A DNA stretch of 64,000 bases from Streptococcus anginosus (GTDB lineage: Bacteria > Bacillota > Bacilli > Lactobacillales > Streptococcaceae): NCBI RefSeq assembly GCF_900636475.1, contig NZ_LR134283.1, forward strand, positions 124,001 through 188,000, in the 5' to 3' direction. The stretch's first letter is position 1; every line of letters begins with the position of its first letter. Made by a program: the position numbers and the translations under genes. Below, in pieces: positions 9,289 to 17,675 of the stretch. The notes under the pieces were generated by a model, which saw only the letters and a list, made by a program, of their open reading frames with translations, searched no databases and was not told where the DNA came from.

Positions 9289-9801
9289 ATGACAACATTT
9301 CAAAACCACATTGTTCTTTTTGAACCGCAAATCCCACAGAATACGGGTAATATTGCTCGGACTTGCGCAGCAACGAATTCACCACTTCATATCATTTTAC
9401 CAATGGGATTTCCGATTGATGACCGTAAGATGAAACGAGCTGGCTTGGATTATTGGGATAAGCTGGACATTACTTATTATGACAATTTAGAAGAATTCAT
9501 GAGTAAAATGGACGGACAATTGTATTTGATTTCTAAGTTTGCGGAGAAGGTTTATGCGGAAGAAAATTTTGCAACTGCTGGAAATCACTATTTCATGTTT
9601 GGGCGTGAGGATAAGGGATTGCCAGAAGATTTTATGCGTGCTCATTCTGAAAAAGCCCTGCGGATTCCGATGAACGATGAGCATGTCAGAAGTCTGAATT
9701 TGTCAAATACAGTTTGTATGATGGTGTATGAAGCCCTGCGCCAGCAAGATTTTACAGGATTAGATCTAGTACATCACTATGCACATGACAAATTAAAATA
9801 G
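9289..9801 (+). CDS. trmL: tRNA (cytidine/uridine-2'-O-)-methyltransferase TrmL
   Basis: 170 aa SPOUT (SpoU) methyltransferase, full length. Motif 1 [11 protein letters not shown], motif 2 [10 protein letters not shown] and motif 3 IPM...[10 protein letters not shown] build the trefoil knot that binds AdoMet. TrmL methylates the wobble nucleotide 34 of leucine tRNAs. The gene follows a terminator-type leader, so expression may be attenuated. It ends in its own terminator before the FMN riboswitch. Confidence 0.92.
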   Translation: MTTFQNHIVLFEPQIPQNTGNIARTCAATNSPLHIILPMGFPIDDRKMKRAGLDYWDKLDITYYDNLEEFMSKMDGQLYLISKFAEKVYAEENFATAGNHYFMFGREDKGLPEDFMRAHSEKALRIPMNDEHVRSLNLSNTVCMMVYEALRQQDFTGLDLVHHYAHDKLK

Positions 9802-9836
9802 GATTTCTTAAAAGAATGGACGACATCGGATAAAAT

Positions 9837-9859
9837 GCTTGCTCTAGCAGGCTTTTTTT
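9837..9859 (+). terminator. Terminator after trmL
   Basis: 6-bp stem GCTTGC / GCAGGC with a TCTA loop and seven Ts. Confidence 0.8.
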
Positions 9860-9870
9860 GTTATGATTAA

Positions 9871-10090
9871 AGGGTCTTCAGGGCAGGGTGAAATTCCCGA
9901 CCGGCGGTAATTTGTAGCCGTTGACAATCTTTTGTTTTTATATAGCGTTGTAGTTTCTTTGTGTACCCTTGAAACGCCACTTCATTTAAAAACAAAATCT
10001 TTGCCAACTGGATAGCTGCTTTAAGTCCGCGAGCGTAAGCTGATGTGGTGCAAGTCCACAACCGACAGTACAGTCTGGATGGGAGAAGAC
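9871..10090 (+). promoter_or_regulatory. FMN (RFN) riboswitch aptamer
   Basis: Signature blocks are present in order: GGGTCTTCAGGGCAGGGTGA, AATTCCCGACCGGCGGT, AGTCCGCGAGC, GTGGTGCAAGTCCACAACCGAC and CAGTCTGGATGGGAGAAGAC. One of the arms is enlarged (about 9920-10020). The aptamer binds FMN and sits before a riboflavin transporter gene, the expected context. Confidence 0.95.
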
Positions 10091-10163
10091 GAAAGGCAAT
10101 GAAGAAGGTCTAAAATTACAGCTTTTAAATTTCATTTAAGGAGATTTTCTTATACTATTTCAA

Positions 10164-10239
10164 AGGTTCCGTTGATTTAGAGAAATTGTTCTTCAGCCAG
10201 CCTTCCAGCTTCTCTAATTTTTATAAATTGGAGGAACCT
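10164..10239 (+). promoter_or_regulatory. Expression platform of the FMN riboswitch
   Basis: Two nested stems are visible. Arms TTAGAGAA (10177-10184) and TTCTCTAA (10210-10217) with five Ts form a terminator-like hairpin. Arms AGGTTCC (10164-10170) and GGAACCT (10233-10239) enclose it and pair with part of the ribosome-binding site (GGAGG at about 10230). FMN-bound RNA could therefore block both elongation and initiation; this mechanism is inferred from pairing. Confidence 0.6.
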
Positions 10240-10242
10240 GTT

Positions 10243-10806
10243 ATGACACATACACGCAAAATGGCTGTTGTTGCCATTCTTTCAGCAATTTCATTTTTGC
10301 TGATGTTCTTTGATTTCCCGATTTTACCGGGGGCTAGCTTTTTAAAGCTAGATTTCAGTATTTTACCAATCTTACTGGGATTAGTGGTGCTGGATTTAGG
10401 TGGCGCTTTGAGCATTTTATTGGTTCGTTCGGCGCTCAAACTGCTGCTGAACAATCAAGGCGTCAATACTTATATTGGCTTGCCGATGAATATCATTGCG
10501 GTTGCTGTTTTCGTAATTGCTTTTGCTTTGATTTGGAAAAAAGAGCAGACAACCGTTCGTTTTCTAATCGCTTCTGTGGTGGGGACGCTCGGATTGACCT
10601 TGGCAATGCTGATTCTCAACTATGCCTATGCTATTCCACTCTATGCAACATTTGCTAATTTTGATATTTCAAAGATTCTGGGCGTGGCAAACTATCTATT
10701 TGCAATGGTCATTCCATTTAATCTATTAGAAGGTGTGGTTTTTGCAGTTGCCTTCTGGCTGATTTATCTGCTTTTAAAGCCGATTTTAATCAAATATGAA
10801 AAATAA
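10243..10806 (+). CDS. ribU: Riboflavin transporter RibU, ECF S component
   Basis: 187 aa integral membrane protein with six predicted helices; typical S-component start (TRKMAVVAILSAISFLLMF) and the LDFSILPILLGLVVLDL segment of RibU. It captures riboflavin and works with the shared ECF energising module encoded elsewhere. ATG 10243 is chosen because GGAGG lies 8 bases upstream; the frame is open farther upstream but that part is riboswitch. Control by the FMN riboswitch supports the assignment. The 3' end overlaps the PAP2 gene by 11 bp. Confidence 0.93.
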   Translation: MTHTRKMAVVAILSAISFLLMFFDFPILPGASFLKLDFSILPILLGLVVLDLGGALSILLVRSALKLLLNNQGVNTYIGLPMNIIAVAVFVIAFALIWKKEQTTVRFLIASVVGTLGLTLAMLILNYAYAIPLYATFANFDISKILGVANYLFAMVIPFNLLEGVVFAVAFWLIYLLLKPILIKYEK

Positions 10807-11033
10807 ACAAACTTTTTTAACCAAGGGCTCTTTTGCCCTTTTGCTTTTTGTAATTCTAGGATATGTTGTTAAGTTTCATTCAGGTCAATTAAAAGGATTT
10901 GATAGCCTACTTCAAACGACTTTGCGTGGCAATTTGCCACATGCATTGACCATGTTTTTTTCTAGCTTGACCAGTCTAATCAATACCCCCGTTATTGTGA
11001 CCTGGGTCGCAGTTTTAGTTGGTCTTTTTCTTT

Positions 11034-11037
11034 ATAA
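11034..11037 (+). repeat. Target-site duplication, left copy
   Basis: ATAA directly before the left end of the element; the matching copy is at 12095-12098. Confidence 0.8.
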
Positions 11038-12094
11038 GATAAATTGTAAAATATAGTGCAACAAAAAAACTCATAGCGTTTCATTGGTGTAAACTGTAAG
11101 TAACCACACAAACAGAACCCGAGGAAAATCTATGAGCTACTCCCATCTTACCATAACCGACCGAATAAAGATAGAAACCTACTTAGAATTAGGTTTGAAA
11201 CCTTGCCAAATTGCAAATAAACTTGGCGTCCATAAGTCTACCATTTCAAGAGAGTTAAGACGATGCCAAAATGGTTATTCCGCAGCCTTAGCACAGGAAC
11301 ATTATGACCACAGGGCTAAGCAAAAAGGTCGGAAGTCTCGTTTGACACCAAAGTTGAAAAAGGAAATTGAAGACGGTTTAAAATCCTCCTGGTCGCCTGA
11401 ACAGATTTGTGGCCGCTATCAGCTTGAACAAAAGCCAATGGTAACTTTTAAAACTATCTATAACTGGCTCTATGCTGGTTTGATTGATCTGGATTTAAGC
11501 ATCCTTCGTCGTAAAGGAAAAACTCGACAACCCAAAGAAACACGTGGGACATTTAGGATTGGCACATCGATTGCCAAACGTCCTAAAGAGGTCAGGAATC
11601 GTGAGACCTTTGGTCACTGGGAGCTCGATACTGTGGTGTCTTCCAGAGGCAAAAGCAAGGGCTGTTTAGCGACCTTTCTGGAGCGAAAAACGCGCTTTTA
11701 CTTAGCTTTCAAGATACTAGACAGAACAGCCAAATCCATGTTTTCAGCCATCGAACAACTTTGTAGGCTATTTCCAAAAGAGGCTCTTAAAACCTTCACT
11801 TCAGACAGGGGAAAAGAGTTTGCCTGCTATCCTCTGGTAGAGAATTTAGGAATTTCCTTTTTCTTTGCGGACGCCTATTCATCCTGGCAGAGAGGAAGCA
11901 ATGAAAACGCAAATGGCTTACTAAGAGAATATTTCCCAAAGAAAACAGATTTAGCCGCTATCTCTGATGAGGCTTTGAACAAGGCCTTATATGATATCAA
12001 TCACCGACCACGAAAATGTTTAGCTTACAGAACTGCTTGTGAAGCTCTAGTGGATGAGTACGAGTAAACGTTGCACTTTTTATTGCAATTTATC
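11038..12094 (+). mobile_element. IS30-family insertion sequence, 1057 bp
   Basis: Imperfect terminal inverted repeats of about 25 bp: both ends share GATAAATTG...GTGCAAC when read inward (left 11038-11062, right 12070-12094). One transposase ORF of 311 aa fills the element. It is flanked by a 4-bp direct repeat ATAA. The ORF is intact, so the element could still be active, which fits a recent insertion. Confidence 0.92.
11132..12067 (+). CDS. IS30-family transposase
   Basis: 311 aa. N-terminal HTH domain (about 5-50; LTITDRIKIETYLELGL, INKLGVHKSTISRELRR type) that binds the terminal repeats, and a C-terminal DDE catalytic domain (about 150-311) with the first Asp in HWELDTVV, the second in TSDRGKEF and the Glu in SNENANGLLREYFPK. 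All three catalytic residues are present and the length is usual for the family. It runs in the same direction as the interrupted gene. Confidence 0.93.
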   Translation: MSYSHLTITDRIKIETYLELGLKPCQIANKLGVHKSTISRELRRCQNGYSAALAQEHYDHRAKQKGRKSRLTPKLKKEIEDGLKSSWSPEQICGRYQLEQKPMVTFKTIYNWLYAGLIDLDLSILRRKGKTRQPKETRGTFRIGTSIAKRPKEVRNRETFGHWELDTVVSSRGKSKGCLATFLERKTRFYLAFKILDRTAKSMFSAIEQLCRLFPKEALKTFTSDRGKEFACYPLVENLGISFFFADAYSSWQRGSNENANGLLREYFPKKTDLAAISDEALNKALYDINHRPRKCLAYRTACEALVDEYE

Positions 12095-12098
12095 ATAA
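12095..12098 (+). repeat. Target-site duplication, right copy
   Basis: ATAA directly after the right inverted repeat, identical to 11034-11037; deletion of one copy plus the IS restores the host reading frame. Confidence 0.8.
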
Positions 12099-12528
12099 AA
12101 AATGGTGGAGTGAGGCGATTCTTTTGGCTGGAAATCTTGCTTTGACGGGAATTTTAGTGGCTCTTTTGAAAAATGTCTATCAACGTCCTCGTCCTACGAT
12201 CCAACATTTAGTAGAAGAAGGTGGATTTTCTTTTCCGAGTGGACATGCCTTGGCTTCGACATTAGTTGTTGGGGCGTTAGTGATTATTGTGAGCCAGCGC
12301 GTGAAAAATCGTCATCTCAGACATTTGCTGCAAGTGTTACTCATGGTATTCATTCTTACAATCATGACATCTCGCGTTTATCTAGGAGTTCATTATCCAA
12401 CAGATGTTTTAGGAAGTCTTTTCTTAGGTTTAGGGATGTTGCATATTGAATTTCCTTATTATGATAAGTTGCGCTTCCAATGGCGTTTTAGAAGAAAACA
12501 AAATTAGGTTGTCACAAGGGAAATGCTG

Positions 12529-12855
12529 ATGAATAAAGTATTGAATGAAAAATTAATAAATCAAATTTTATCAGTTGTAGCCTGCATTCCTGTGGGAAAA
12601 GTGACTACCTATGGACAAATTGCGCATTTGATAGGGCGAGAAAGAAATGCTCGTTTGGTAGGTCGCGTCCTGTCTCAGGCTGGACTTTATGGGAAGTATC
12701 CTTGCCATCGTGTGGTTAATTCCGCAGGACGCTTAGCGCCAGCGTGGGAGGAGCAGAGACATCTCCTTTGGGCCGAAGGAGTGACTTTTAAAACGAATGG
12801 CTGTGTGGATTTGAAAAAGCACCAATGGAAGCCAACGGACATTAGTAAAGTGTAA
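12529..12855 (+). CDS. MGMT-family DNA alkylation-repair protein (Ogt/ATL-like)
   Basis: 108 aa corresponding to the C-terminal DNA-binding domain of O6-alkylguanine-DNA methyltransferase. It contains the helix-turn-helix region (GKVTTYGQIAHLIG, RLVGRVL) and the active-site motif PCHRVVNSAGRL with the acceptor Cys retained, unlike ATL proteins that carry Trp at that place. The N-terminal domain of full-size Ogt is absent, as in many short bacterial homologues, so activity is uncertain. ATG 12529 is preferred over 12523 because AAGGG lies 8 bases before it. Confidence 0.8.
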   Translation: MNKVLNEKLINQILSVVACIPVGKVTTYGQIAHLIGRERNARLVGRVLSQAGLYGKYPCHRVVNSAGRLAPAWEEQRHLLWAEGVTFKTNGCVDLKKHQWKPTDISKV

Positions 12856-12858
12856 ATG

Positions 12859-12888
12859 GAACTCCGAACGCGAGTTCTGTTTTATTTT
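12859..12888 (+). terminator. Terminator after the MGMT gene
   Basis: 6-bp stem GAACTC / GAGTTC with a 7-base loop and a T-rich tail. Confidence 0.7.
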
Positions 12889-12889
12889 G

Positions 12890-12898
12890 TGGTACAAT
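12890..12898 (+). promoter_or_regulatory. Extended -10 promoter of ytqA
   Basis: TGGTACAAT: extended -10 (TGN) plus TACAAT. Its distance to ATG 12906 puts the expected transcription start at or one base before the start codon. No -35 box is evident. Confidence 0.55.
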
Positions 12899-12905
12899 GA
12901 AAGTT

Positions 12906-13841
12906 ATGAAACCATATAATTCGTTAAATGCTTATTATCGAAAACTATTTGGAGAGAAGACCTTTAAAGTTCCGATTGATGCTGGCTTTGATTGCCCTAA
13001 TCGAGACGGAACGGTAGCTCATGGTGGCTGTACTTTTTGTACGGTATCTGGGTCAGGTGATGCCATTGTAGCACCAGAAGCACCGATTCGTGAGCAATTT
13101 TACAAGGAAATTGATTTTATGCATCGAAAGTGGCCTGAAGTCAAGAAATATCTAGTTTATTTTCAAAATTTCACCAATACCCATGATAAGGTGGAGGTCA
13201 TTCGTGAGCGATATGAGCAAGCCATCAATGAGCCAGGAGTTGTAGGTATTAACATTGGAACCAGACCAGACTGCCTGCCTGATGAGACGATTGCTTATCT
13301 AGCAGAATTATCTGAACGCATGCATGTGACGGTAGAGCTGGGCTTGCAGACGACTTATGAAGCTACTTCGCAATTGATTAACCGCGCACATTCCTATGAA
13401 TTATATGTTGAAACGGTTCAACGTCTGCGGAAATTTCCAAAAATCGAGATAGTTTCTCACTTAATCAATGGCTTACCTGGTGAAACTCACGAAATGATGA
13501 TAGAAAATGTTCGCCGCTGTGTGACAGACAATGACATTCAAGGGATTAAATTACATCTTTTGCATTTAATGACCAACACACGCATGCAACGAGATTATCA
13601 TGAAGGACGCTTGCAGCTGCTTAGCCAAGATGAGTATGTTTCAATTGTTTGTGACCAATTAGAAATAATCCCTAAGCATATCGTCATTCATCGGATTACA
13701 GGCGATGCGCCACGAGATATGTTAATTGGCCCTATGTGGAGCCTCAACAAATGGGAAGTTCTCAATGCGATTGAACAGGAAATGAACCGTCGCGGCAGCG
13801 TTCAAGGGTGTAAAGCAAAGGAGCAACGATTTATATGTTAA
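12906..13841 (+). CDS. Radical SAM protein, TIGR01212/YtqA family
   Basis: About 311 aa. Three cysteines in the spacing C-x10-C-x2-C (FDCPN...GGCTFC) should bind the 4Fe-4S cluster of this Elp3-like radical SAM branch, followed by the TIM-barrel segments NIGTRPDCLPDE, VELGLQTTYE and HLINGLPGETHE. The reaction is not established; constant pairing with the tRNA methyltransferase next door suggests RNA modification. An in-frame ATG at 12897 lies inside the -10 box, so 12906 (MKPYNSLNAYY, as in relatives) is chosen. It overlaps the next gene by 7 bp. Confidence 0.85.
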   Translation: MKPYNSLNAYYRKLFGEKTFKVPIDAGFDCPNRDGTVAHGGCTFCTVSGSGDAIVAPEAPIREQFYKEIDFMHRKWPEVKKYLVYFQNFTNTHDKVEVIRERYEQAINEPGVVGINIGTRPDCLPDETIAYLAELSERMHVTVELGLQTTYEATSQLINRAHSYELYVETVQRLRKFPKIEIVSHLINGLPGETHEMMIENVRRCVTDNDIQGIKLHLLHLMTNTRMQRDYHEGRLQLLSQDEYVSIVCDQLEIIPKHIVIHRITGDAPRDMLIGPMWSLNKWEVLNAIEQEMNRRGSVQGCKAKEQRFIC

Positions 13842-14383
13842 GACCATTACAAATGGCACATGCTTTTTTAGAGGAAGTAGTGACTGATGAAGACATCGTC
13901 GTTGATGCCACTATGGGCAATGGGCACGACACGCTTTTCTTGGCACGATTGGCTAAAAAAGTGTATGCTTTTGATATTCAAGAGCAAGCCGTTGAGCAAA
14001 CTACCAAGCGCTTGGCAGAAGCTAAATTGGACAATGTTGAACTGCTTTTAACAGGTCACGAAAATGTGGATCAATATGTTGCAAGTATTAAAGCAGCTAT
14101 TTTTAATCTAGGCTATCTTCCGTCGGCAGATAAAACAGTGATTACGCAGCCACATACAACTATTCAGGCTTTGGAAAAATTATGTCAGCGCTTAGTAACT
14201 GGCGGTCGGATTGCAATCATGATTTATTATGGACATACAGGTGGCGATGTGGAGCGAGATGCAGTTTTAGATTTTGTCAGTCAATTGCCGCAGCAGGAAT
14301 TTACTGTCGCCCTTTATAAAACAATCAACCAAATCAATCAGCCCCCCTTTTTAGTGATGATTGAGAAATTAAAAATGACCTAA
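13835..14383 (+). CDS. mnmM: tRNA mnm5s2U methyltransferase MnmM (YtqB family)
   Basis: 182 aa class I AdoMet-dependent methyltransferase: motif I VVDATMGNGHDTLFLA, acidic loop YAFDIQEQ, and the family-specific TITQPHTTIQ-like and MIYYGHTGG segments. YtqB proteins of Gram-positive bacteria were shown to carry out the last methylation of wobble uridine (nm5s2U to mnm5s2U), replacing the C-terminal part of MnmC. Starts inside the end of ytqA, so the two are translationally coupled. Confidence 0.85.
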   Translation: MLRPLQMAHAFLEEVVTDEDIVVDATMGNGHDTLFLARLAKKVYAFDIQEQAVEQTTKRLAEAKLDNVELLLTGHENVDQYVASIKAAIFNLGYLPSADKTVITQPHTTIQALEKLCQRLVTGGRIAIMIYYGHTGGDVERDAVLDFVSQLPQQEFTVALYKTINQINQPPFLVMIEKLKMT

Positions 14384-14395
14384 GTGGGGAGAAAA

Positions 14396-14650
14396 ATGGA
14401 TAAGCAATATCTACATGAAAAATTGAACTGTTTGCGTAGTCAATATCTAGATTCAACCAATGGAGAAATCTTAGCAAAGCAAGTAAACGATGCGCAGATG
14501 AGCAAAAAAATGCTTCGGATTAAGAAAAAATTAGTCAATCTTGAAATGGAGCGCTGTCAAAAAATGATTGAGCATCGCGATTTATCGAAAATAGAGCAAA
14601 AAATCTCCGAGCAGAAGATGCTTTTTGAAAAATGCTGTAAACAAAAATAA
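14396..14650 (+). CDS. Hypothetical coiled-coil protein
   Basis: 84 aa, very rich in Lys, Glu and Met, predicted to be almost entirely helical and probably coiled coil (SKKMLRIKKKLVNLEMERC). No signal peptide or membrane segment. The start at ATG 14396 is backed by GGGGAG 6 bases upstream; a GTG at 14384 would include the ribosome-binding site. It sits between mnmM and an antiporter gene in one direction with short gaps, so it is probably co-transcribed. I do not recognise the family. Confidence 0.55.
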   Translation: MDKQYLHEKLNCLRSQYLDSTNGEILAKQVNDAQMSKKMLRIKKKLVNLEMERCQKMIEHRDLSKIEQKISEQKMLFEKCCKQK

Positions 14651-14661
14651 AGGAGGAAAAT

Positions 14662-16716
14662 GTGGACTTACTCCTTTATATTATTATCTTTTTATCTGTT
14701 CTGATTGTTTCAAATGCCACCAACAAGCTATTTCCAAGCTTGCCAACGCCACTCATACAAATTCTATTAGGGATTGGCTTGGGATTTTTCATTCCAGTTG
14801 GAACGTTTCATTTAGAAACGGAGCTGTTTCTAGCTTTAATCATTGGACCGCTACTGTTTCGAGAAGCAGAAGAAAGCGATATTACCAGTATTCTTAAGCA
14901 TTGGAAGATTGTTATTTATCTGATTTTTCCAGTTATTTTTCTATCAACTTTGAGTCTTGGTTTTTTATCGCATTGGCTATGGGTGTATCTTCCTCTTGCA
15001 GCTTGTATCGCGGTTGGAGCCGCCTTGGGTCCGACTGATTTGGTGGCTTTTGCGTCCTTATCTGAGCGCTTTACCTTTCCAAAACGTGTAGAAAATATTT
15101 TGAAAGGGGAGGGCTTGCTAAATGATGCGAGTGGTCTAGTTGCCTTTCAATTTGCCCTGACGGCTTGGACGACAGGGAAATTTTCGGCTCAAGAAGCCAG
15201 CATCTCACTTATCCTTTCGATCATTGGTGGTTTTATTGTGGGTGGTCTAACAGCTTTTTTAAATCGTCAGTTGCAAAAGCTGCTGTATACGGTGCGAGTC
15301 TCAGACACAGCAGGAGAACTGTTGTTAGAATTAAGTTTACCGTTGCTGACATTCTTTTTGGCCGAAGAACTCTATGTATCAGGAATTATTGCAGTGGTCG
15401 TGGCAGGGATTTTTAAGGCTAGTCGTTTTAAAAGGATTACTTTATTAGAAGCTCAAGTTGATACCGTGACAGATACGATTTGGCAAACTGTCACATTTAT
15501 GCTGAATGGAGCGGTCTTTGTCATTTTAGGAATTGAGTTGGAAACGATAGCTGAACCCATTTTGAAAAGTCCGGTTTATGATAATCTTCGACTCCTTCTG
15601 ACAATTCTTTTACTGACGATTGTGCTATTTGCCACTCGTTTTGTCATGATTTATGGCTTTTATTTCTGGAGAAGTCTGCGTTTGAAAAAGAGAATGTCGA
15701 AATATTGGAGAGACATTGCTCTGTTAACTTTTTCAGGCGTGAAAGGAACGGTGTCTATTGCGACCATTCTCTTGATTCCAACAGCGTTAGAACAAAAGTA
15801 TCCTCTCTTGCTTTTCTTGGTGGCTGGGGTTACGTTGCTTAGTTTTTTGACAGGGCTTGTAATATTACCTCGTTTATCAAAAAACAAAGAAGAATCATCC
15901 GACTACCTCATGCATATTGCTATTTTAAATGATGTTGTCCAAGAATTGGAAGAAGATTTGAAACATACCAAAGTTAAGGCTCCGCTTTACGCGGCTATTG
16001 ATAATTATCATGGACGAATCGAAAATCTTATCTTGGAGCAAGAAGGAAGATCTGTTCAAAAAGATTTGACAGATTTACAATTGCTGATGCTGAGTATCGA
16101 AAGTGACGGTTTGGAACAAGCCTACGAAGAAAGAAAAATAAGCAACCGTGTCTATTCCATTTACCAACGTTATTTATGGAATATGGAGCAAAGAATCAAC
16201 CGCAACCTTGCTTCGCGCTTCACTTATTTTTTGATTAGCTTTTTCAGAATGACTCGCTTATTGCTGCATGAGATTGTTACATTTGGCTCTACTTTCCGTA
16301 ATTGGCTCAATCAAGATAGAGCAAAGCCTAGTAAGGCTGAAAGAGAAGAGATTGCCGAACTGTATCTAGCCAATACAGAAGTAATTATCGGGAGTTTAGA
16401 AAATCTGAAGGGTGTTTATAATACTGCGCTTATCAATTTCTTGCAAGATTCGCGTATTCGTGAGACAGCAATTATTGAAAGCAGTGCTTTTATTGAACGG
16501 GTTATTACGCGTATCAAACCGAATAATATCAAGGAAATGCTACGAGGCTATTATTTGGAGCGGAAGATTATTTTTGAATATGAACACGAAAAGCTGATTT
16601 CAGCTAGTTATGCAAAATTTCTCCGTCAAAATGTCAATAATTTAGAAAATTATTCTCTCAAAGAAACCGCCAATACATTACCATACGACATGATGAACTA
16701 TGTCAGACAGAAATAA
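14662..16716 (+). CDS. Cation:proton antiporter, CPA1/NhaP type
   Basis: 684 aa. N-terminal antiporter domain (about residues 1-400, 11-12 helices) with CPA1 signatures GPTDLVAF and GEGLLNDASGLVAF, in which the adjacent N and D form the ion-binding site. The C-terminal ~280 residues are soluble, helical and charged, and probably regulatory. It would exchange Na+ (or K+) for H+ across the membrane. GTG 14662 is the start: AGGAGG lies 6 bases upstream and the nearby ATG at 14660 is out of frame. Ends in its own terminator. With trkAH broken, this is the only monovalent cation transporter in view. Confidence 0.88.
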   Translation: MDLLLYIIIFLSVLIVSNATNKLFPSLPTPLIQILLGIGLGFFIPVGTFHLETELFLALIIGPLLFREAEESDITSILKHWKIVIYLIFPVIFLSTLSLGFLSHWLWVYLPLAACIAVGAALGPTDLVAFASLSERFTFPKRVENILKGEGLLNDASGLVAFQFALTAWTTGKFSAQEASISLILSIIGGFIVGGLTAFLNRQLQKLLYTVRVSDTAGELLLELSLPLLTFFLAEELYVSGIIAVVVAGIFKASRFKRITLLEAQVDTVTDTIWQTVTFMLNGAVFVILGIELETIAEPILKSPVYDNLRLLLTILLLTIVLFATRFVMIYGFYFWRSLRLKKRMSKYWRDIALLTFSGVKGTVSIATILLIPTALEQKYPLLLFLVAGVTLLSFLTGLVILPRLSKNKEESSDYLMHIAILNDVVQELEEDLKHTKVKAPLYAAIDNYHGRIENLILEQEGRSVQKDLTDLQLLMLSIESDGLEQAYEERKISNRVYSIYQRYLWNMEQRINRNLASRFTYFLISFFRMTRLLLHEIVTFGSTFRNWLNQDRAKPSKAEREEIAELYLANTEVIIGSLENLKGVYNTALINFLQDSRIRETAIIESSAFIERVITRIKPNNIKEMLRGYYLERKIIFEYEHEKLISASYAKFLRQNVNNLENYSLKETANTLPYDMMNYVRQK

Positions 16717-16721
16717 AACGG

Positions 16722-16760
16722 GAGTGGATTGAGCACTTAGTTGCGAATTCACTCTTTTTT
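16722..16760 (+). terminator. Terminator after the antiporter gene
   Basis: 9-bp stem GAGTGGATT / AATTCACTC with one G-T wobble and six Ts. Confidence 0.8.
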
Positions 16761-16770
16761 AAACAAAAAA

Positions 16771-16792
16771 AATAAGCCTTGACAGGCTTATT
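16771..16792 (-). terminator. Terminator of the DUF1827 gene (minus strand)
   Basis: 9-bp perfect stem AATAAGCCT / AGGCTTATT with a 4-base loop and a run of Ts on the minus strand; it overlaps the stop codon region. Confidence 0.75.
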
Positions 16793-17087
16793 TAGTTGGG
16801 ATGGATATTTCAATGAGGTTTGTTGAATAGAGTGTCTTAATTCGAGAGGCATCAATCGATTTTGTATCAATTTTTCGTTTCAGAAAAAATTCTCGAATTT
16901 TTTCAACTTCTTGTTCGCGAATGGCGCGGTGTTTATTTGAAATCAGAATTTCATAATGAAAAGGTGCTTGCGTAAAGACGACGTCTGTATTTCCAGCGGA
17001 AAAAGTCTCAACTAGTGTAGCATCTGTACTTTCTAATTGACTTTGTACAAGGCGTGCATGGCTGTTTGTCGTGTTAATAAGCTTCAT
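16788..17087 (-). CDS. DUF1827 family protein
   Basis: 99 aa small soluble protein beginning MKLINTTNSHARLVQSQLE, resembling the DUF1827 family found in streptococci and lactococci. No catalytic motif, signal peptide or membrane helix is visible. The ATG has AGGAAG upstream on the minus strand. It lies 63 bp after a Nudix hydrolase gene in the same direction, a pairing I recall from other streptococci. Function unknown. Confidence 0.7.
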   Translation of the reverse strand: MKLINTTNSHARLVQSQLESTDATLVETFSAGNTDVVFTQAPFHYEILISNKHRAIREQEVEKIREFFLKRKIDTKSIDASRIKTLYSTNLIEISIPTK

Positions 17088-17150
17088 CTGACTTCCTCCT
17101 ATATTCTATTCCTATTATAGCACTTTTTCATAAGAAATGTGAACAATTTC

Positions 17151-17600
17151 TCATACTTTATGATTCTTTTTCCACATTTCAATTCCCCATTTATGACTGC
17201 CACGTTTTAATTTGGAAATAGCTTCTTCGATTGGAAACCAGGCGAGCTGATTAAAATCTTCTAAAGGTGCCTGCGATTGCTCATACTGGCTTACTTCATA
17301 AATGTAAGCAGGGTTATAAAAATAGGTATCGCGGTGGCGAGAATAAAAATATTCATCTGCTTGTCCGTAATATTGACCGATTTGAGCAGTAAAACCAAGC
17401 TCTTCAATCAGTTCACGTTTTAAGGCAGTTAAGCGATCCTCATCTTGCTCAATCTCGCCTCCGGGCAAGAACCAAGCGCCGTTGGGGGCTTGCACTAAAA
17501 TTATCTTTTCTTGCTTTTCATCTGGAATAACTGCATAAACGCCATAGCGATTCACATATTGAACGTCTTCTTGCTTTTCTCCAAAAGTTGCGACTGTCAT
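17151..17600 (-). CDS. Nudix hydrolase
   Basis: 149 aa with a complete Nudix box: G-x5-E-x7-RE-L-I-EE-L-G-F within GGEIEQDEDR...RELIEELGF (about residues 45-70). The glutamates coordinate Mg2+ for cleavage of nucleoside diphosphate-X compounds; the substrate cannot be told. Begins at ATG 17600 and precedes the DUF1827 gene. No lesions. Confidence 0.88.
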   Translation of the reverse strand: MTVATFGEKQEDVQYVNRYGVYAVIPDEKQEKIILVQAPNGAWFLPGGEIEQDEDRLTALKRELIEELGFTAQIGQYYGQADEYFYSRHRDTYFYNPAYIYEVSQYEQSQAPLEDFNQLAWFPIEEAISKLKRGSHKWGIEMWKKNHKV

Positions 17601-17675
17601 ATCGTTTCCACTCTTTCTTATATGCTACTAATATCATAATGCAGAAATCAAGTGCTGTCAAGGCTTTCAAGCATT

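Larger units (their letters stand above)
10796..12507 (+). pseudogene. PAP2-family phosphatase gene disrupted by an IS30-type element
   Basis: The 5' part (10796 to about 11037) encodes a membrane anchor and first helices (FHSGQLKGFD, GLFLYK). The 3' part (12095-12507) resumes with KWWSEAILLAGN and carries all three PAP2 phosphatase motifs: KNVYQRPRP, PSGHA and SRVYLGVHYPTD. Removing 11038-12094 plus one ATAA copy restores a continuous frame of about 215 aa through LFLYKKWWSE. The intact protein would be a membrane lipid phosphatase, perhaps recycling undecaprenyl pyrophosphate or dephosphorylating phosphatidylglycerophosphate. The gene overlaps ribU and so was in the riboflavin operon. The 3' fragment might be expressed from the IS but lacks the N-terminal helices. 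Confidence 0.92.

Noticed and set aside
9867..10061. 64-codon minus-strand ORF
   Set aside because: Lies antisense across the FMN riboswitch; no ribosome-binding site and no protein resemblance.
10186..10242. Upstream start for RibU
   Set aside because: Would place the start inside the riboswitch expression platform; ATG 10243 has the ribosome-binding site.
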